From the NCBI GenBank assembly GCA_034008185.1, contig CM067081.1, forward strand, positions 9,485,821 to 9,549,820: a stretch of 64,000 nucleotides of DNA. The letters are read 5' to 3'. A model generated the notes under the pieces. The model was not told the origin of the DNA. It searched no databases and saw only the letters and a list, made by a program, of their open reading frames with translations. The first letter of the stretch is position 1, and the number at the start of each line of letters is the position of its first letter. Made by a program: the position numbers and the translations under genes. The stretch comes from Gorsachius magnificus (taxonomy: Eukaryota > Chordata > Aves > Pelecaniformes > Ardeidae). Shown here piece by piece: positions 39,301 to 46,680 of this stretch.

Positions 39301-42300
39301 GAGCAGACCACTCAGTGATTAAATTCCTCATATTCACCAGTTCGTTTCATAATTAACACTTGTTTCAACTGCTCACCAGACTGGCTTGTAATGAAATTCT
39401 GTATTTCAGAGTAAAATATCAGCTTAAGTATTGCCAGTCCACTAGTTCAACTGTATTTCGCCTCAGATGAGTCCACCAAGGCCAGCAATGACTGCTGAAT
39501 TTCACCTGCCAGAGATGACACCTCAAGCCCAAGTTCATGGACAATACTACAACACACACTGCTCCACTGTCCTCAGGGAGGCAACAAGTCCTGCCGCTTT
39601 TGAGGCAGGCCCTTCTGCTGTAGGGAAACTTGAAGAGTCATCCCTGCCTGAGAAGTTTCATAGCAATTCTGCCCAGCTAGAGTACCCTTCAGTATCTGTA
39701 GTTTTTACTGTATCACCTGCCAAACCTACGAGGAGTGCACATCACAGCAACTTAGTGTCACTACCATATATAGATGAGAGAATGTCAATCAGGTATTTCT
39801 CTCTCTCTTTGCTCTAATTTAAGTCTAAGACCCTGCCTTACGCAGAAGTATTCTTATTTTAAAAACTGACAGTTATAAGAGTGCAATGGTTTTGCAAGAT
39901 AGTTAATTTTATTTACAGTAGCTCATATAGTGCCATATTTCATATTTCTGATGAAAACAGTGTTCATAACACAGAGACGTTTTAGGTATTGCTGAGCAGT
40001 GCTTACACCACATCAAGGCCTTGTCTCCTTCTCAGACAGCCCTGCCAGCGAGCAGGCTGGGGGTGCACAAGAAGTTGGGAGACAGCTGGGACAGCTGACC
40101 CCAACTGCCCAAATGGGTATCCCAGACCATACAATATCATGCCTAGCAATAAAAGCTGGGAAAAGGACAAGAAAATGAGGACATGCTGCCCTCCTAAGTA
40201 ACAGTTACGCGTGATGAAGCTCTGCTTTCATGGAAATTGCTAAACACCTGTCTGCTGGTAGCAAGTAGTGAATGAATTCCTTACATTGCCTTGCTTGCAT
40301 ACACAGCTTTTGCTTTACCTATTAAAGGACTGTTGTGGTTTAACCCAGCAGGCAGCTGAACATCACACAACTGCTTGCTTACTCCCCTCCTCCCTCGGTG
40401 GGATGAGTGAGGAATTTGGAAAAAAAAAAGTAAACCCCATGGATTGAGATGAAGACAGTTTAAAAAAACCAGCAGAGTAAAAGAATAACAATAATAATGG
40501 TAAGAGAATAGATAAAACAAGCGATGTACAATGCAGTGGCTCAACACCTACTGACTGATGCCCAGCCCGTCAGCTATTGCCACCCTCCATGGAATAGCCC
40601 TTGGGCCAGTTGGGGTCAGCTGTCCTGGATGTGCCCCCTCCCAGCTTCTTGTGCCCCTGGCAGAACATGGGAAGCTGAGAAGTCCTCGACTGGTGTAAGC
40701 CCTGCTCAGCAACAACTGAACCATCAGTGTGTTATCAACATTCTTCACATACTAAATCCAAAACATAGCGCTATGCCAGCCACTGGGAAGAAAATTAAGT
40801 CTATCCCAGCCAAAACCACAACAAGTACCTTTATCTCAACCCTTGAGTTTTTATACTTTTACTCTTCCCATTTTCTTCCCCATCCCATGGGGGTGGGGGG
40901 GATGGAATGTGAAGTGGCTGTGTGGTGCTTAGCTGCCTGCCAGGGTTAACCCACAATGAAGAGCATGTAAGCAACTTCACCATTAGTCTTGTAAAACAAC
41001 CTACACAGTCCTTTCCCTTAAGTTAAGTGAGCTCCAATCAGCATGGAGGAAGCTGCAGTTACGTCGGAGCCTCACACATCATGTCTATCCAGTAAGGATT
41101 ACAGTTCTCCTGAAGGAGTGGATCACTCACTTTTGCTAACATCTGGCAATACTGACTCAAAAATAGCTGCTGTGAAACAAGCTATCTACAATGGCTCTCA
41201 AAGACAATTTAAAGCAGAAGTTATTTCTTTACCTTCCTTACTACCAGCCAATGTTCAGAGATTCTATGCTTGGACAAGACCTGGGTGTTTACTATCAGCT
41301 CATCTGAAACCAGCCACAAGATCATGCTTTCTGAAACAACCAAGAAACGTGTTCGCTGCTCCTGCCAAGGGCTGCACTCACTATCTGAGCAGTCTTGCTG
41401 CACAAACCAGCTGTCTCACAGGTAGCAAAGTCACCCTGCAGAGACTGCATCAAGCCACCCTCCAGCTTCATAATGCCCCTCATCAGGGACAGCAGTAGAG
41501 TACTCCTTAGCAAGTGGGTCTTCTCCTGCCTAACCCCTGCCTACCAGCACTGTTTCCAGCTTGATCTGAAGTCATTAACAGGGACTGGAGACAACAGTAT
41601 TATTCCAAAAGAACAATTATAGGCAGCAGGAAGGTTGCTTAGTTGTTAAAGTAGCATTCTGGAATAAAGTTTAAAGATCCTAGAATCTTCCAGCAAGGAA
41701 AGCAGATGGCCTTTCTAAAGGTTTCATGCACTGGAGAACATCTTTAAGGAAAGATAAAACCAATGATGTCTGCTATTTCACTTGGGTCCAAGGTACCAGC
41801 AAGAAAAGTGAAAAAAGTTTCCAGGCCACTTAGCTTAGTGAAGGCCTTCAACTGCTTTAAGCATGCCCAGAAGGGAAAGCAGCAGCACCTGTAACACAAT
41901 TTTCAGACAATGCCCAGGGTGGAATATAAATACCCCTTTCCTCCCTCTGCTCCCTATCCAGCCACTGATAACTGTTTCCTTACATTAAAAAAAGTCCTGT
42001 GTCTGGTAATCCAGGCAAACCTTCAAGCCAAAGATAACCAAGAGTCCCAACTGCCCCACCGTGGCACTCAGGGATTAAAGAGAAGCCACTTTAGCAACAG
42101 TCACACAGAACACACCATATCAACTCACCTTAAAATATGCAAACCACTTGTAGTCATTTATCACAATTTCAAAGCCTTGATTGTAAATCAAAGTGAAGAA
42201 ACCATAGTTCCCCAGACTATCCTGGGCCACATCTAACTTCTGAAGATTCACAAACACCTTTCTTTCTACAGGCCCTGCAAGAAATAAAAACATTATTGCA

Positions 42301-43637
42301 TGATTATTGCATGGAAAAGCCAAAAATAAAAATAGTACAAAGAATGCTATAACATTTATTTTATTCCAAAAGATGCTAAAACACACTTGTCGAATACAGT
42401 CTTCTGTGAAAAGATATCAAACACACTTCAGATACTTTACTTACCTGTCAGTGGGTCTACATGCTCATTTTTTCCACCGCTAGACAGTATTTGCACATTT
42501 AATTAGCAACAGCACCAAACTGCTGTTATTGGGAAACATCAGCTTATTTAAACACAACTTGCTATAAGGCTACACAGGACTTGTATGCTGTGCCACTCCA
42601 GCACTGCGTCTGCAATGAGACATTTCCCCTAAAACACCTGGGATGAGGTATCAGCCACCCCATGCTCCTTCACGCCAGTGCTCAGGCTCCCTCCACCACT
42701 CAGCTCACCTCCACCACTCGCCTCATGATCAAAAAGCAGATGATTTAAAAAAAAAATAAAATCACAGTCTCTACTATTTTTTTAAATAATATGGACATAC
42801 AATAATAAAGTAGTCACTCCCCACCACTATCCCCTCAAGGGCAGCGGTATTCCCACTTCTCCCGCCGCTGCCGGGCTCCCCAGGCAGCAGGCTCGGGTGG
42901 CCGGTGGCCTGACAGGAGCGGCGAGGTGTCACCCAGGGGCAGGACCCCGCTTCGCCGCTGGGCACAGCCGCTTTCAGGGCGGGCTGGGCTGAGAGGGAGA
43001 CGGCTGCGGGCTGCGAGGAAGGAAGCAGCAAACCGGCGCGTGCCTCACCAAGAGGCCTAGCCGAGTCCAAATCGAAACAAAAAAAACAACAAAAAAAAAA
43101 TCCCAAACCCCAAAAAACTGAAGTGGAAGAGCAACAGCGCAGCCCGCAGCGGCCACCCAGGGCCAGGCTAACGCCAGTGTGCCACGCTGCCTCATTAAAA
43201 TGTAACCTTTTTCTGCCTTAAACCCGGCAGGGAGCTCCGGCAGCACGGGTCCGACCCGCGAGTGCGGGGCCCGCTACCACCTCACCAGGCTCCCCCCTTC
43301 CCGCCGCCGGCCTTAGGGCCGCACGGTACGGAGCAGCCGCTCCCCCCCCCGCCCCACTCCTCCCTCAGGCACACAGGGACCTCCCCCCACCCCCCTTCAG
43401 CGAGGCCGGGCCGACCCCGGGACTCCGCGGGCCCGGCGAAGGGGAACGGGGCAGGGCCGCCGCGCTCTCACCCGCCTGGGAGCAGTTGCCGTGGCGGCCG
43501 CCGCCCCGCCACACGCGGAGCTCCCAGGCGCCCAGCAGGTCGGCGAAGGAGCAGTTGGCCGGGGTGTCCGCCCGCACTGCTGCAGGCAACGCCGCCAGCA
43601 GCACCAGCGCCGCGGCCCCCAGCGCCCGCCCAGCCAT
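23883..43637 (-). CDS. CTSC: CTSC, cathepsin C (dipeptidyl peptidase I), complete seven-exon coding sequence
   Basis: Lysosomal papain-family (C1A) protease that removes N-terminal dipeptides and activates granule serine proteases in immune cells; it works as a tetramer. The coding join, minus strand, is 43637-43472, 42274-42129, 30777-30611, 30198-30043, 28775-28660, 25264-25133 and 24385-23883. It totals 1386 bases: 461 residues plus TAA, against 463 in human. Every intron is GT-AG and the phases agree. Layout: signal peptide 1-23; exclusion domain from Asp24, which in this family anchors the substrate N-terminus; propeptide to about 228; heavy chain from LPESWDW at 229; light chain from about Asp393. 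The catalytic triad is complete: Cys256 in CGSCYAF, His403 in TNHAV, Asn425 in KNSWG. Sequons at N28, N51, N117 and N274 match the four human glycosylation sites. The gene looks fully functional. Confidence 0.97.
24386..25132 (-). other. CTSC: CTSC intron 6
   Basis: An intron of 747 bases, GT-AG. Nothing else was recognised in it. Confidence 0.9.
25133..25264 (-). CDS. CTSC: CTSC exon 6 (catalytic cysteine)
   Basis: A 132-base exon encoding the end of Gly251, residues 252-294 and one base of Gly295. [20 protein letters not shown] contains the active-site nucleophile Cys256. The preceding residues are GP where human has AS. TNNTQKP keeps the fourth glycosylation sequon at N274, and [15 protein letters not shown] follows the papain-family pattern. 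The acceptor is tttttcttcag and the donor is cagg/GTAAGT, phase 1. Confidence 0.96.
25265..28659 (-). other. CTSC: CTSC intron 5
   Basis: An intron of 3395 bases, GT-AG. It has a local imperfect tandem duplication of about 30 bases near 28088-28147 (two copies of a segment containing gtttttgcaagt). No transposon was recognised. Confidence 0.88.
28088..28147. repeat. Imperfect tandem duplication, unit about 30 bp
   Basis: Two neighbouring copies of a segment reading ggcaaaaacagtttttgcaa and ggcaaaaaaatagtttttgc, each followed by agt and a T-rich stretch, lie within CTSC intron 5. Confidence 0.6.
28660..28775 (-). CDS. CTSC: CTSC exon 5 (propeptide to heavy-chain junction)
   Basis: A 116-base exon not covered by any long ORF, found by following the frame between exons 4 and 6. 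It encodes the end of Arg212, residues 213-250 and one base of Gly251. [20 protein letters not shown] is followed by [18 protein letters not shown]. The maturation site is before Leu229 (LPESWDW), the heavy-chain N-terminus in human. VSPVRNQ leads into the oxyanion-hole Gln and the catalytic Cys motif encoded by exon 6. The acceptor is cctctttag/A. The donor is caag/GTAAAA, next to a T-rich plus-strand run (A-rich in the transcript). Confidence 0.95.
28776..30042 (-). other. CTSC: CTSC intron 4
   Basis: An intron of 1267 bases, GT-AG. No repeat was recognised. Confidence 0.88.
30043..30198 (-). CDS. CTSC: CTSC exon 4 (propeptide)
   Basis: A 156-base exon completing Arg160 and encoding residues 161-211 plus two bases of Arg212. 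The peptide has [17 protein letters not shown] and [18 protein letters not shown], which match the pro-region helices of human cathepsin C. The pro-region is cut out when the zymogen matures. The acceptor is ttgtttgcag/A and the donor is aag/GTATTA, a less consensus donor than the others in this gene. Confidence 0.94.
30199..30610 (-). other. CTSC: CTSC intron 3
   Basis: A short intron of 412 bases, GT-AG, with a phase 2 junction inside Arg160. No repeat was recognised. Confidence 0.9.
30611..30777 (-). CDS. CTSC: CTSC exon 3 (end of exclusion domain, start of propeptide)
   Basis: A 167-base exon encoding Tyr105 to Gly159 plus two bases of Arg160. Seen: the sequons NVT (111) and NET (117), and the well conserved [18 protein letters not shown]. 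The region after residue 132 or so is variable compared with human and belongs to the excised propeptide. The acceptor is gcattacag/TAC and the donor is aag/GTAAGC, phase 2. Confidence 0.95.
31462..34136 (-). mobile_element. CR1 LINE, 2.7 kb, in CTSC intron 2 (sense orientation)
   Basis: The longest CR1 in the window. On the minus strand it runs from part of the endonuclease domain to the 3' tail. Pieces seen from 5' to 3': [20 protein letters not shown] and [12 protein letters not shown] (endonuclease), [10 protein letters not shown], the linker [13 protein letters not shown], and RT blocks [34 protein letters not shown] and [20 protein letters not shown]. The FADD region now reads FVDN, after a deletion of about 4 bases next to it. 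The C-terminal segments and the tail tatcatagaatg follow. Several frameshifts break the ORF and the 5' end is truncated near 34136. It belongs to the same subfamily as the 51.5 and 55.4 kb copies (shared gttttgggttagaagggacc-like 3' end), different from the 5.7, 8.6, 14.8 and 62.6 kb copies. Confidence 0.95.
32325..32987 (-). pseudogene. CR1 reverse-transcriptase remnant (220 codons)
   Basis: An open stretch inside the intron 2 CR1 covering RT fingers and part of the palm: [71 protein letters not shown] and [13 protein letters not shown]. The frame is lost immediately after FINDL because of a small deletion, so the catalytic Asp pair is out of frame and also altered. It is non-functional. Confidence 0.88.
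35777..35790 (+). repeat. C14 homopolymer
   Basis: Fourteen consecutive C bases on plus, so G14 in the CTSC pre-mRNA of intron 2. Confidence 0.85.
38556..38578 (+). repeat. C23 homopolymer in CTSC intron 2
   Basis: Twenty-three consecutive C bases as given, preceded by a C-rich segment. On the transcribed strand this is a G run. Its true length is uncertain because such runs are error-prone. Confidence 0.85.
39037..39089 (+). mobile_element. Short old CR1 3' tail remnant
   Basis: The sequence gatgacctctagaagttcct, then tccagcctaaatcattctat, resembles the last 50 or so bases of CR1 copies (cf. the gatggcctctaggggtccct and ttccaacc tail at 55.5 kb). It is too short for a firm call. Confidence 0.6.
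39882..40955 (-). mobile_element. Older ERVL-type LTR, minus strand, interrupted by a nested LTR
   Basis: An LTR of the same family as 18679-19253, in minus orientation and more diverged, split in two by an opposed LTR at 40331-40823. The 5' part is 40955-40824 (minus: tgtgggttaaccctggcagg ... gggttgagataaag). The 3' part is 40330-39882 and matches LTR 18.7 kb block by block: aaagcaaaagctgtgtatgc, aaggaattcattcac, gcttcatcacgcgtaac, atggtctggga, cagttggggtcagctgtcc and aaaattaact. The 3' terminus is poorly conserved, so its edge is approximate and I found no clear target-site duplication. Confidence 0.85.
40331..40823 (+). mobile_element. Younger solo LTR nested inside the opposed older LTR
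   Basis: A 493-base LTR beginning TGTTGTGGTTTAACCCAGC and ending AAAACCACAACA, inserted in plus orientation into the older minus-strand LTR. The flanking 5-mers are AGGAC (40326-40330) and AGTAC (40824-40828), a target-site duplication with one mismatch. Its central part (caataataatgg, gatgcccagcccgtc) resembles the 49.5 kb LTR and not the 18.7 kb LTR, so it belongs to the other subfamily. No internal viral sequence is present. Confidence 0.88.
42129..42274 (-). CDS. CTSC: CTSC exon 2 (exclusion domain)
   Basis: A 146-base exon encoding the end of Gly56 through Lys104. The peptide includes [19 protein letters not shown] and [20 protein letters not shown], which align without a gap to the exclusion domain of human cathepsin C. 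This domain is specific to CTSC and is absent from other C1A proteases. It blocks part of the active-site cleft so that only dipeptides are released. The acceptor is tttcttgcag and the donor is aag/GTGAGT. Confidence 0.96.
42275..43471 (-). other. CTSC: CTSC intron 1
   Basis: An intron of 1197 bases. The donor-side half is the GC-rich inner flank of the CpG island, with a C-rich run and a GC-box match at 43347-43355. The acceptor side is AT-rich and ends in tttcttgcag. Confidence 0.9.
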
Positions 43638-43880
43638 GGCTCCGCTCCCGTCACCGGCAGCCGCCCCCGCTGAAATGGGCCCGGGCACCGCCACCTCCCC
43701 GCCCCCCGGGCCCGGGACCGCCCCGGGACGGCCGCGCCGCGCCGGGAGGGGCCGGGCCTCCGCGCCTGGCGCCGCTGGGGGGCCTGAGGCGGGCTGTGGG
43801 CTGTGGGAGGCGGGGGGAAGGCCGGGGTGTGTCCGTCTGCCGGCCGAGGTGGGGCACGCTGCCCGCCGTGGAAGGGGGTG
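42840..43880. promoter_or_regulatory. CTSC: CTSC CpG island and TATA-less promoter
   Basis: A CpG-dense region around CTSC exon 1 in otherwise AT-rich DNA. A GC-box match (GGGGGCGGGG on minus) lies at 43697-43706, about 60 bases upstream of the start codon, and another at 43347-43355 in intron 1. No TATA box or CCAAT box was seen in the 150 bases upstream of the ATG. This architecture suits a broadly expressed lysosomal gene. The transcription start is probably within about 100 bases upstream of 43637, but the sequence alone does not fix it. Confidence 0.75.
43472..43637 (-). CDS. CTSC: CTSC exon 1 (signal peptide and start of exclusion domain)
   Basis: Encodes residues 1-55 and the first base of Gly56. 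The ATG at 43637-43635 sits in a GCCATGG Kozak context. An alanine/leucine-rich signal peptide ([14 protein letters not shown]) is followed by DTPANCS, which is identical to the start of mature human cathepsin C through Cys29. Cleavage is therefore expected before Asp24, the residue that restricts this enzyme to dipeptide removal. The middle, [11 protein letters not shown], differs from human but keeps the glycosylation sequon. The donor is g/GTGAGAG just below 43472, phase 1. The exon lies in the CpG island. Confidence 0.96.
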
Positions 43881-43927
43881 AACCCCCCCTGAGGGCCTTT
43901 GACAAGGAGATGGGCCCTCACCCAGCT

Positions 43928-44116
43928 CACCAGGATGTCCTTCTCCCCCGAGGGTGTCCTCCCCAAAGGGCATCCTCTCCTGCAAAGGGCACCCTCCTCC
44001 CCAAAGGGCATCTTCCACACTGAAAGGCATCCCTCACCCCAACAAGATGTTTTTCACTCCAGAGGGCATCCTTCCCCCAAAGGGCATCCTTCCCTGCAAA
44101 TGGCAGCCTCCTGCCC
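43928..44116 (+). repeat. Degenerate minisatellite upstream of CTSC, unit about 19 bp
   Basis: About ten tandem units of 17-20 bases with the approximate consensus ccccaaagggcatccttcc. The best copies lie near 43962-43979, 44001-44015, 44062-44077 and 44078-44095. Outer and middle copies are strongly degraded (gaggatgt-, aacaagatgttttt-like). The array starts about 290 bases upstream of the CTSC start codon, at the outer edge of the CpG island. Confidence 0.85.
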
Positions 44117-45374
44117 CACTACCCAGCCCCACACCTCCGCACTCGGAGAAGTCCCCTGCAGAGAGGCCAGCGGTTTTGGTTGCCAGTGTTACTTCAGGCA
44201 AGCACCTGGCAGCTGTGAAGGATGAGGCCTCTTGTTGACCATGGGTTTTAGTGGCACAAAGTGACTTGGAGTTCCCGCAGCAGCCACATGTCACGGCCAG
44301 GAAACCATGCGGCACCAGTCCTGCACGGGGGTGTGGACCCCGAAAACCTGCGCCTCCTTTGAGACCCTTTGTAGACAGCAGCAGTCAGCAAAAAGCACAG
44401 AAAATTCCCGGTGAAGGTGGAAGCTTTAATGACATGCAAAATCTTGCATGACCAACAACCTGACTGTTTGCAGGGGATGGGTGTTGTCGAAGGGTAGAGA
44501 CGTCTCCACCGAACCGTGAGGCTCTGAGTACAGCCTGGTGCATGTCTGAGTGTGCAGGGTTGTGGTGCTTGTTCCAGTGTCTCTCTAGATTCAAAATGTG
44601 CATGCCTTCACATCCTCAAAGTTATATATGCAGTCAAGACGGCTAAAAGACTTGCTAATGAGTAAATATACCCTCATTTAAAGAGAAAAATATTTTAAAA
44701 ATAACCCCTTTCAGGGGAACAAAGAATGCATGTAGTAGTATGTGGGTGATGAAATGATGCACTAGCTTAACTACGTATATAAATTTAAAATAACTTTATT
44801 AAACCAGTATAAATCTCCATGTAGGTACTTTTGTTACTGGTTTAAACAGTTCAGCTTTAACTAATTCACTTATGAGCTAAATTAGGTTTAAACTAGAAGC
44901 ACCCAATTTTTTTCTTTTTTTGATTTAAATCAGGGGATTAGGAACTAGATCAGTAAATGTTAACTCCTTTAAGTAATATGTTATTTTATGACTATCGCTT
45001 TGCTTTTACGCCATCTTCTCAACCTTTTGGGGAAGGATTAATTCGTCATTTTGTTGCTGATTCTTAGAACAACCAGCTAATAGATGCTCTTACTCAGGCC
45101 GACAAAGAGATAAAAACATATTGCACTTGTTTTGGGATGGTCATTTAAGAATCCTGAAGCAATGGCTTGGTAGGAAAAGCAGAATTTCCTCCATGTTACA
45201 GACAGGAAAATAAATGCTGTTTCAGTTCACTAAGCCTGTGTTGGCCAATCGTGTTGTTACGGGCATTTAAAAAAAGAGCTCTAGTTGTTTTTTTTATAAA
45301 GGCAGCTACATTTTGCTGGACTTACTGTATGAGTGCACATGCCTTGCCATTCCTGACCAAGCCTGTCTAATGAG

Positions 45375-45944
45375 ATGTGGCTACACAGCATCATCCTGTC
45401 TCCTTCCTTTACCAACGAGATTTTTTTATTTTTGGCTCCACACATTCTGAAAGCAACCCAAAAGTTCCCAGTGACCTTAGGAAAATGTCTGTGTTACAGT
45501 TCTTCACGTTTTTTGTGTAGAAGCAGAAAAGGTCTGTGGTATCTTCATCGCATCCCCATGATGGTGGTTGGGTTATCTTGCCTTTTTGCATTTGTACTGT
45601 GCTTTGAACCTCAATTTTCAGTTATAGTTTGTAGCCACTGCAGGCTGTCACTGCACAAGAACATATGGGTTTCTCTTTCATTGGCTTGGAGTCACAATAG
45701 GTTATTGCAAATAACGTGTATTTTACATAATGGAGTTGTAAAATTGTCGCTGAGACCAGGCAGAGGTGGTTTAAGTTCAGTCCGGCCTATTGAGTTCACT
45801 CCAATTCTGCTCTGGAGCTGTAGTTTACTTCACCCGCTTGAGCAAGGTAAAAACTCTATGTGCCTTGTCTCCAACAGTAATTCTGAGTTAATTACTTCCA
45901 TGGAAAAAAACCTTCCTGGGTTTGTCAGTGAAATACAGCCTTAA
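45375..45944 (+). other. Unexplained 189-codon ORF
   Basis: Starts at a true ATG and runs 570 bases without a stop in unique sequence, divergent from CTSC and about 1.7 kb upstream of it. The translation is rich in Leu, Ser and Cys, with a hydrophobic stretch near the middle (MMVVGLSCLFAFVLCF). I recognise no family, repeat or splice structure. Chance is the simplest explanation, since AT/GC-mixed vertebrate DNA yields occasional ORFs of this length. Confidence 0.2.
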
Positions 45945-46205
45945 ATTAGTACCACAATGTGTGTGAGACACATGGGACATCTTCTCTCTGTGGTGACAGA
46001 CTTGTCCTTTATCCGTACACCCAGGTAAGCTGTTACCTGCTCTCTCGAAGCCAAAGTGTTATCAAACCTCCTATAAGACCTCCCTACACTGTGTTGTATC
46101 AGTGTTTTACAAAACTCCTCAGACTGAGGGCAAAGTCACACATGGAGGAGCCAAGTCAATGTGGTTTATAGTCCCCAAGGGGGGTGGTTGGCCTAGTAAC
46201 CTCCT

Positions 46206-46680
46206 GAATCATTTAGGTTGGAAAAGACCTTTAAGATCATCAAGTCCATCCGTTAACCTAACCCTGCCATCTCACCACTAAACCCTGTCCCTAAGCACCT
46301 CGTCTGACCGGCTTTTAAATACCCCAGGGATGGGGACTCCACCACTTCCCTGGGCAGCACATTTCAGTGCCTGACAACCCTTTCATTGAAAAAAAATTTC
46401 CTAATGTCCAACCTAAACCTGCCTGGCGCAACTTCAGACCATTTGCCTTCGTCCTATCGCCCGTTACCAGGGAGAAGAGGCCGACCCCCACCTCACTACA
46501 GCCTCCTTTCAGGCAGTTGCAGAGGGTGATAAGGTCTCCCCTCAGCCTCCTCTTCTCCAGGCTGAACACCCCCAGTTCCCTCAGCTGCTCCCCATCAGCC
46601 TTGTGCTCCAGAGCCCTCACCAGCTTTGTTGCTCTCCTCTGGACATGTTCCAGCAACACAACATCTTTCTTGTAGTGAGG
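46206..46680 (-). mobile_element. CR1 3' fragment, minus strand
   Basis: A CR1 3' end of the subfamily seen at 5.7 and 14.8 kb: plus reads gaatcatttaggttggaaaa, then gacctttaagatcatcaagt. The minus frame contains [36 protein letters not shown] and [20 protein letters not shown], with a frameshift near the end (46400-46440). The 5' truncation is near 46680, followed by a short duplicated segment. Confidence 0.92.

Larger units (their letters stand above)
30778..42128 (-). other. CTSC: CTSC intron 2 (11.4 kb)
   Basis: The largest CTSC intron. It contains a 2.7 kb CR1 in sense orientation (31462-34136), C14 and C23 runs on the plus strand, a short CR1 tail remnant near 39037-39089, and an older LTR interrupted by a younger opposed LTR (39882-40955). 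ORFs on the opposite strand, for example 39467-39817 (116 codons) and 41043-41498 (151 codons), carry no recognised domain. Confidence 0.9.
43638..46205. other. CTSC upstream flank, no further gene recognised
   Basis: After the CpG island and minisatellite the sequence becomes AT-rich from about 44600. A plus-strand ORF of 189 codons (45375-45944) is the only long frame and has no recognised domain. Confidence 0.55.

Noticed and set aside
43262..44030. Long overlapping ORFs on both strands (up to 253 codons, Pro/Arg/Gly-rich) around CTSC exon 1
   Set aside because: They are produced by CpG-island composition and the adjacent minisatellite. Only the frame starting at 43637 on minus matches a known protein, and the others show no domain.
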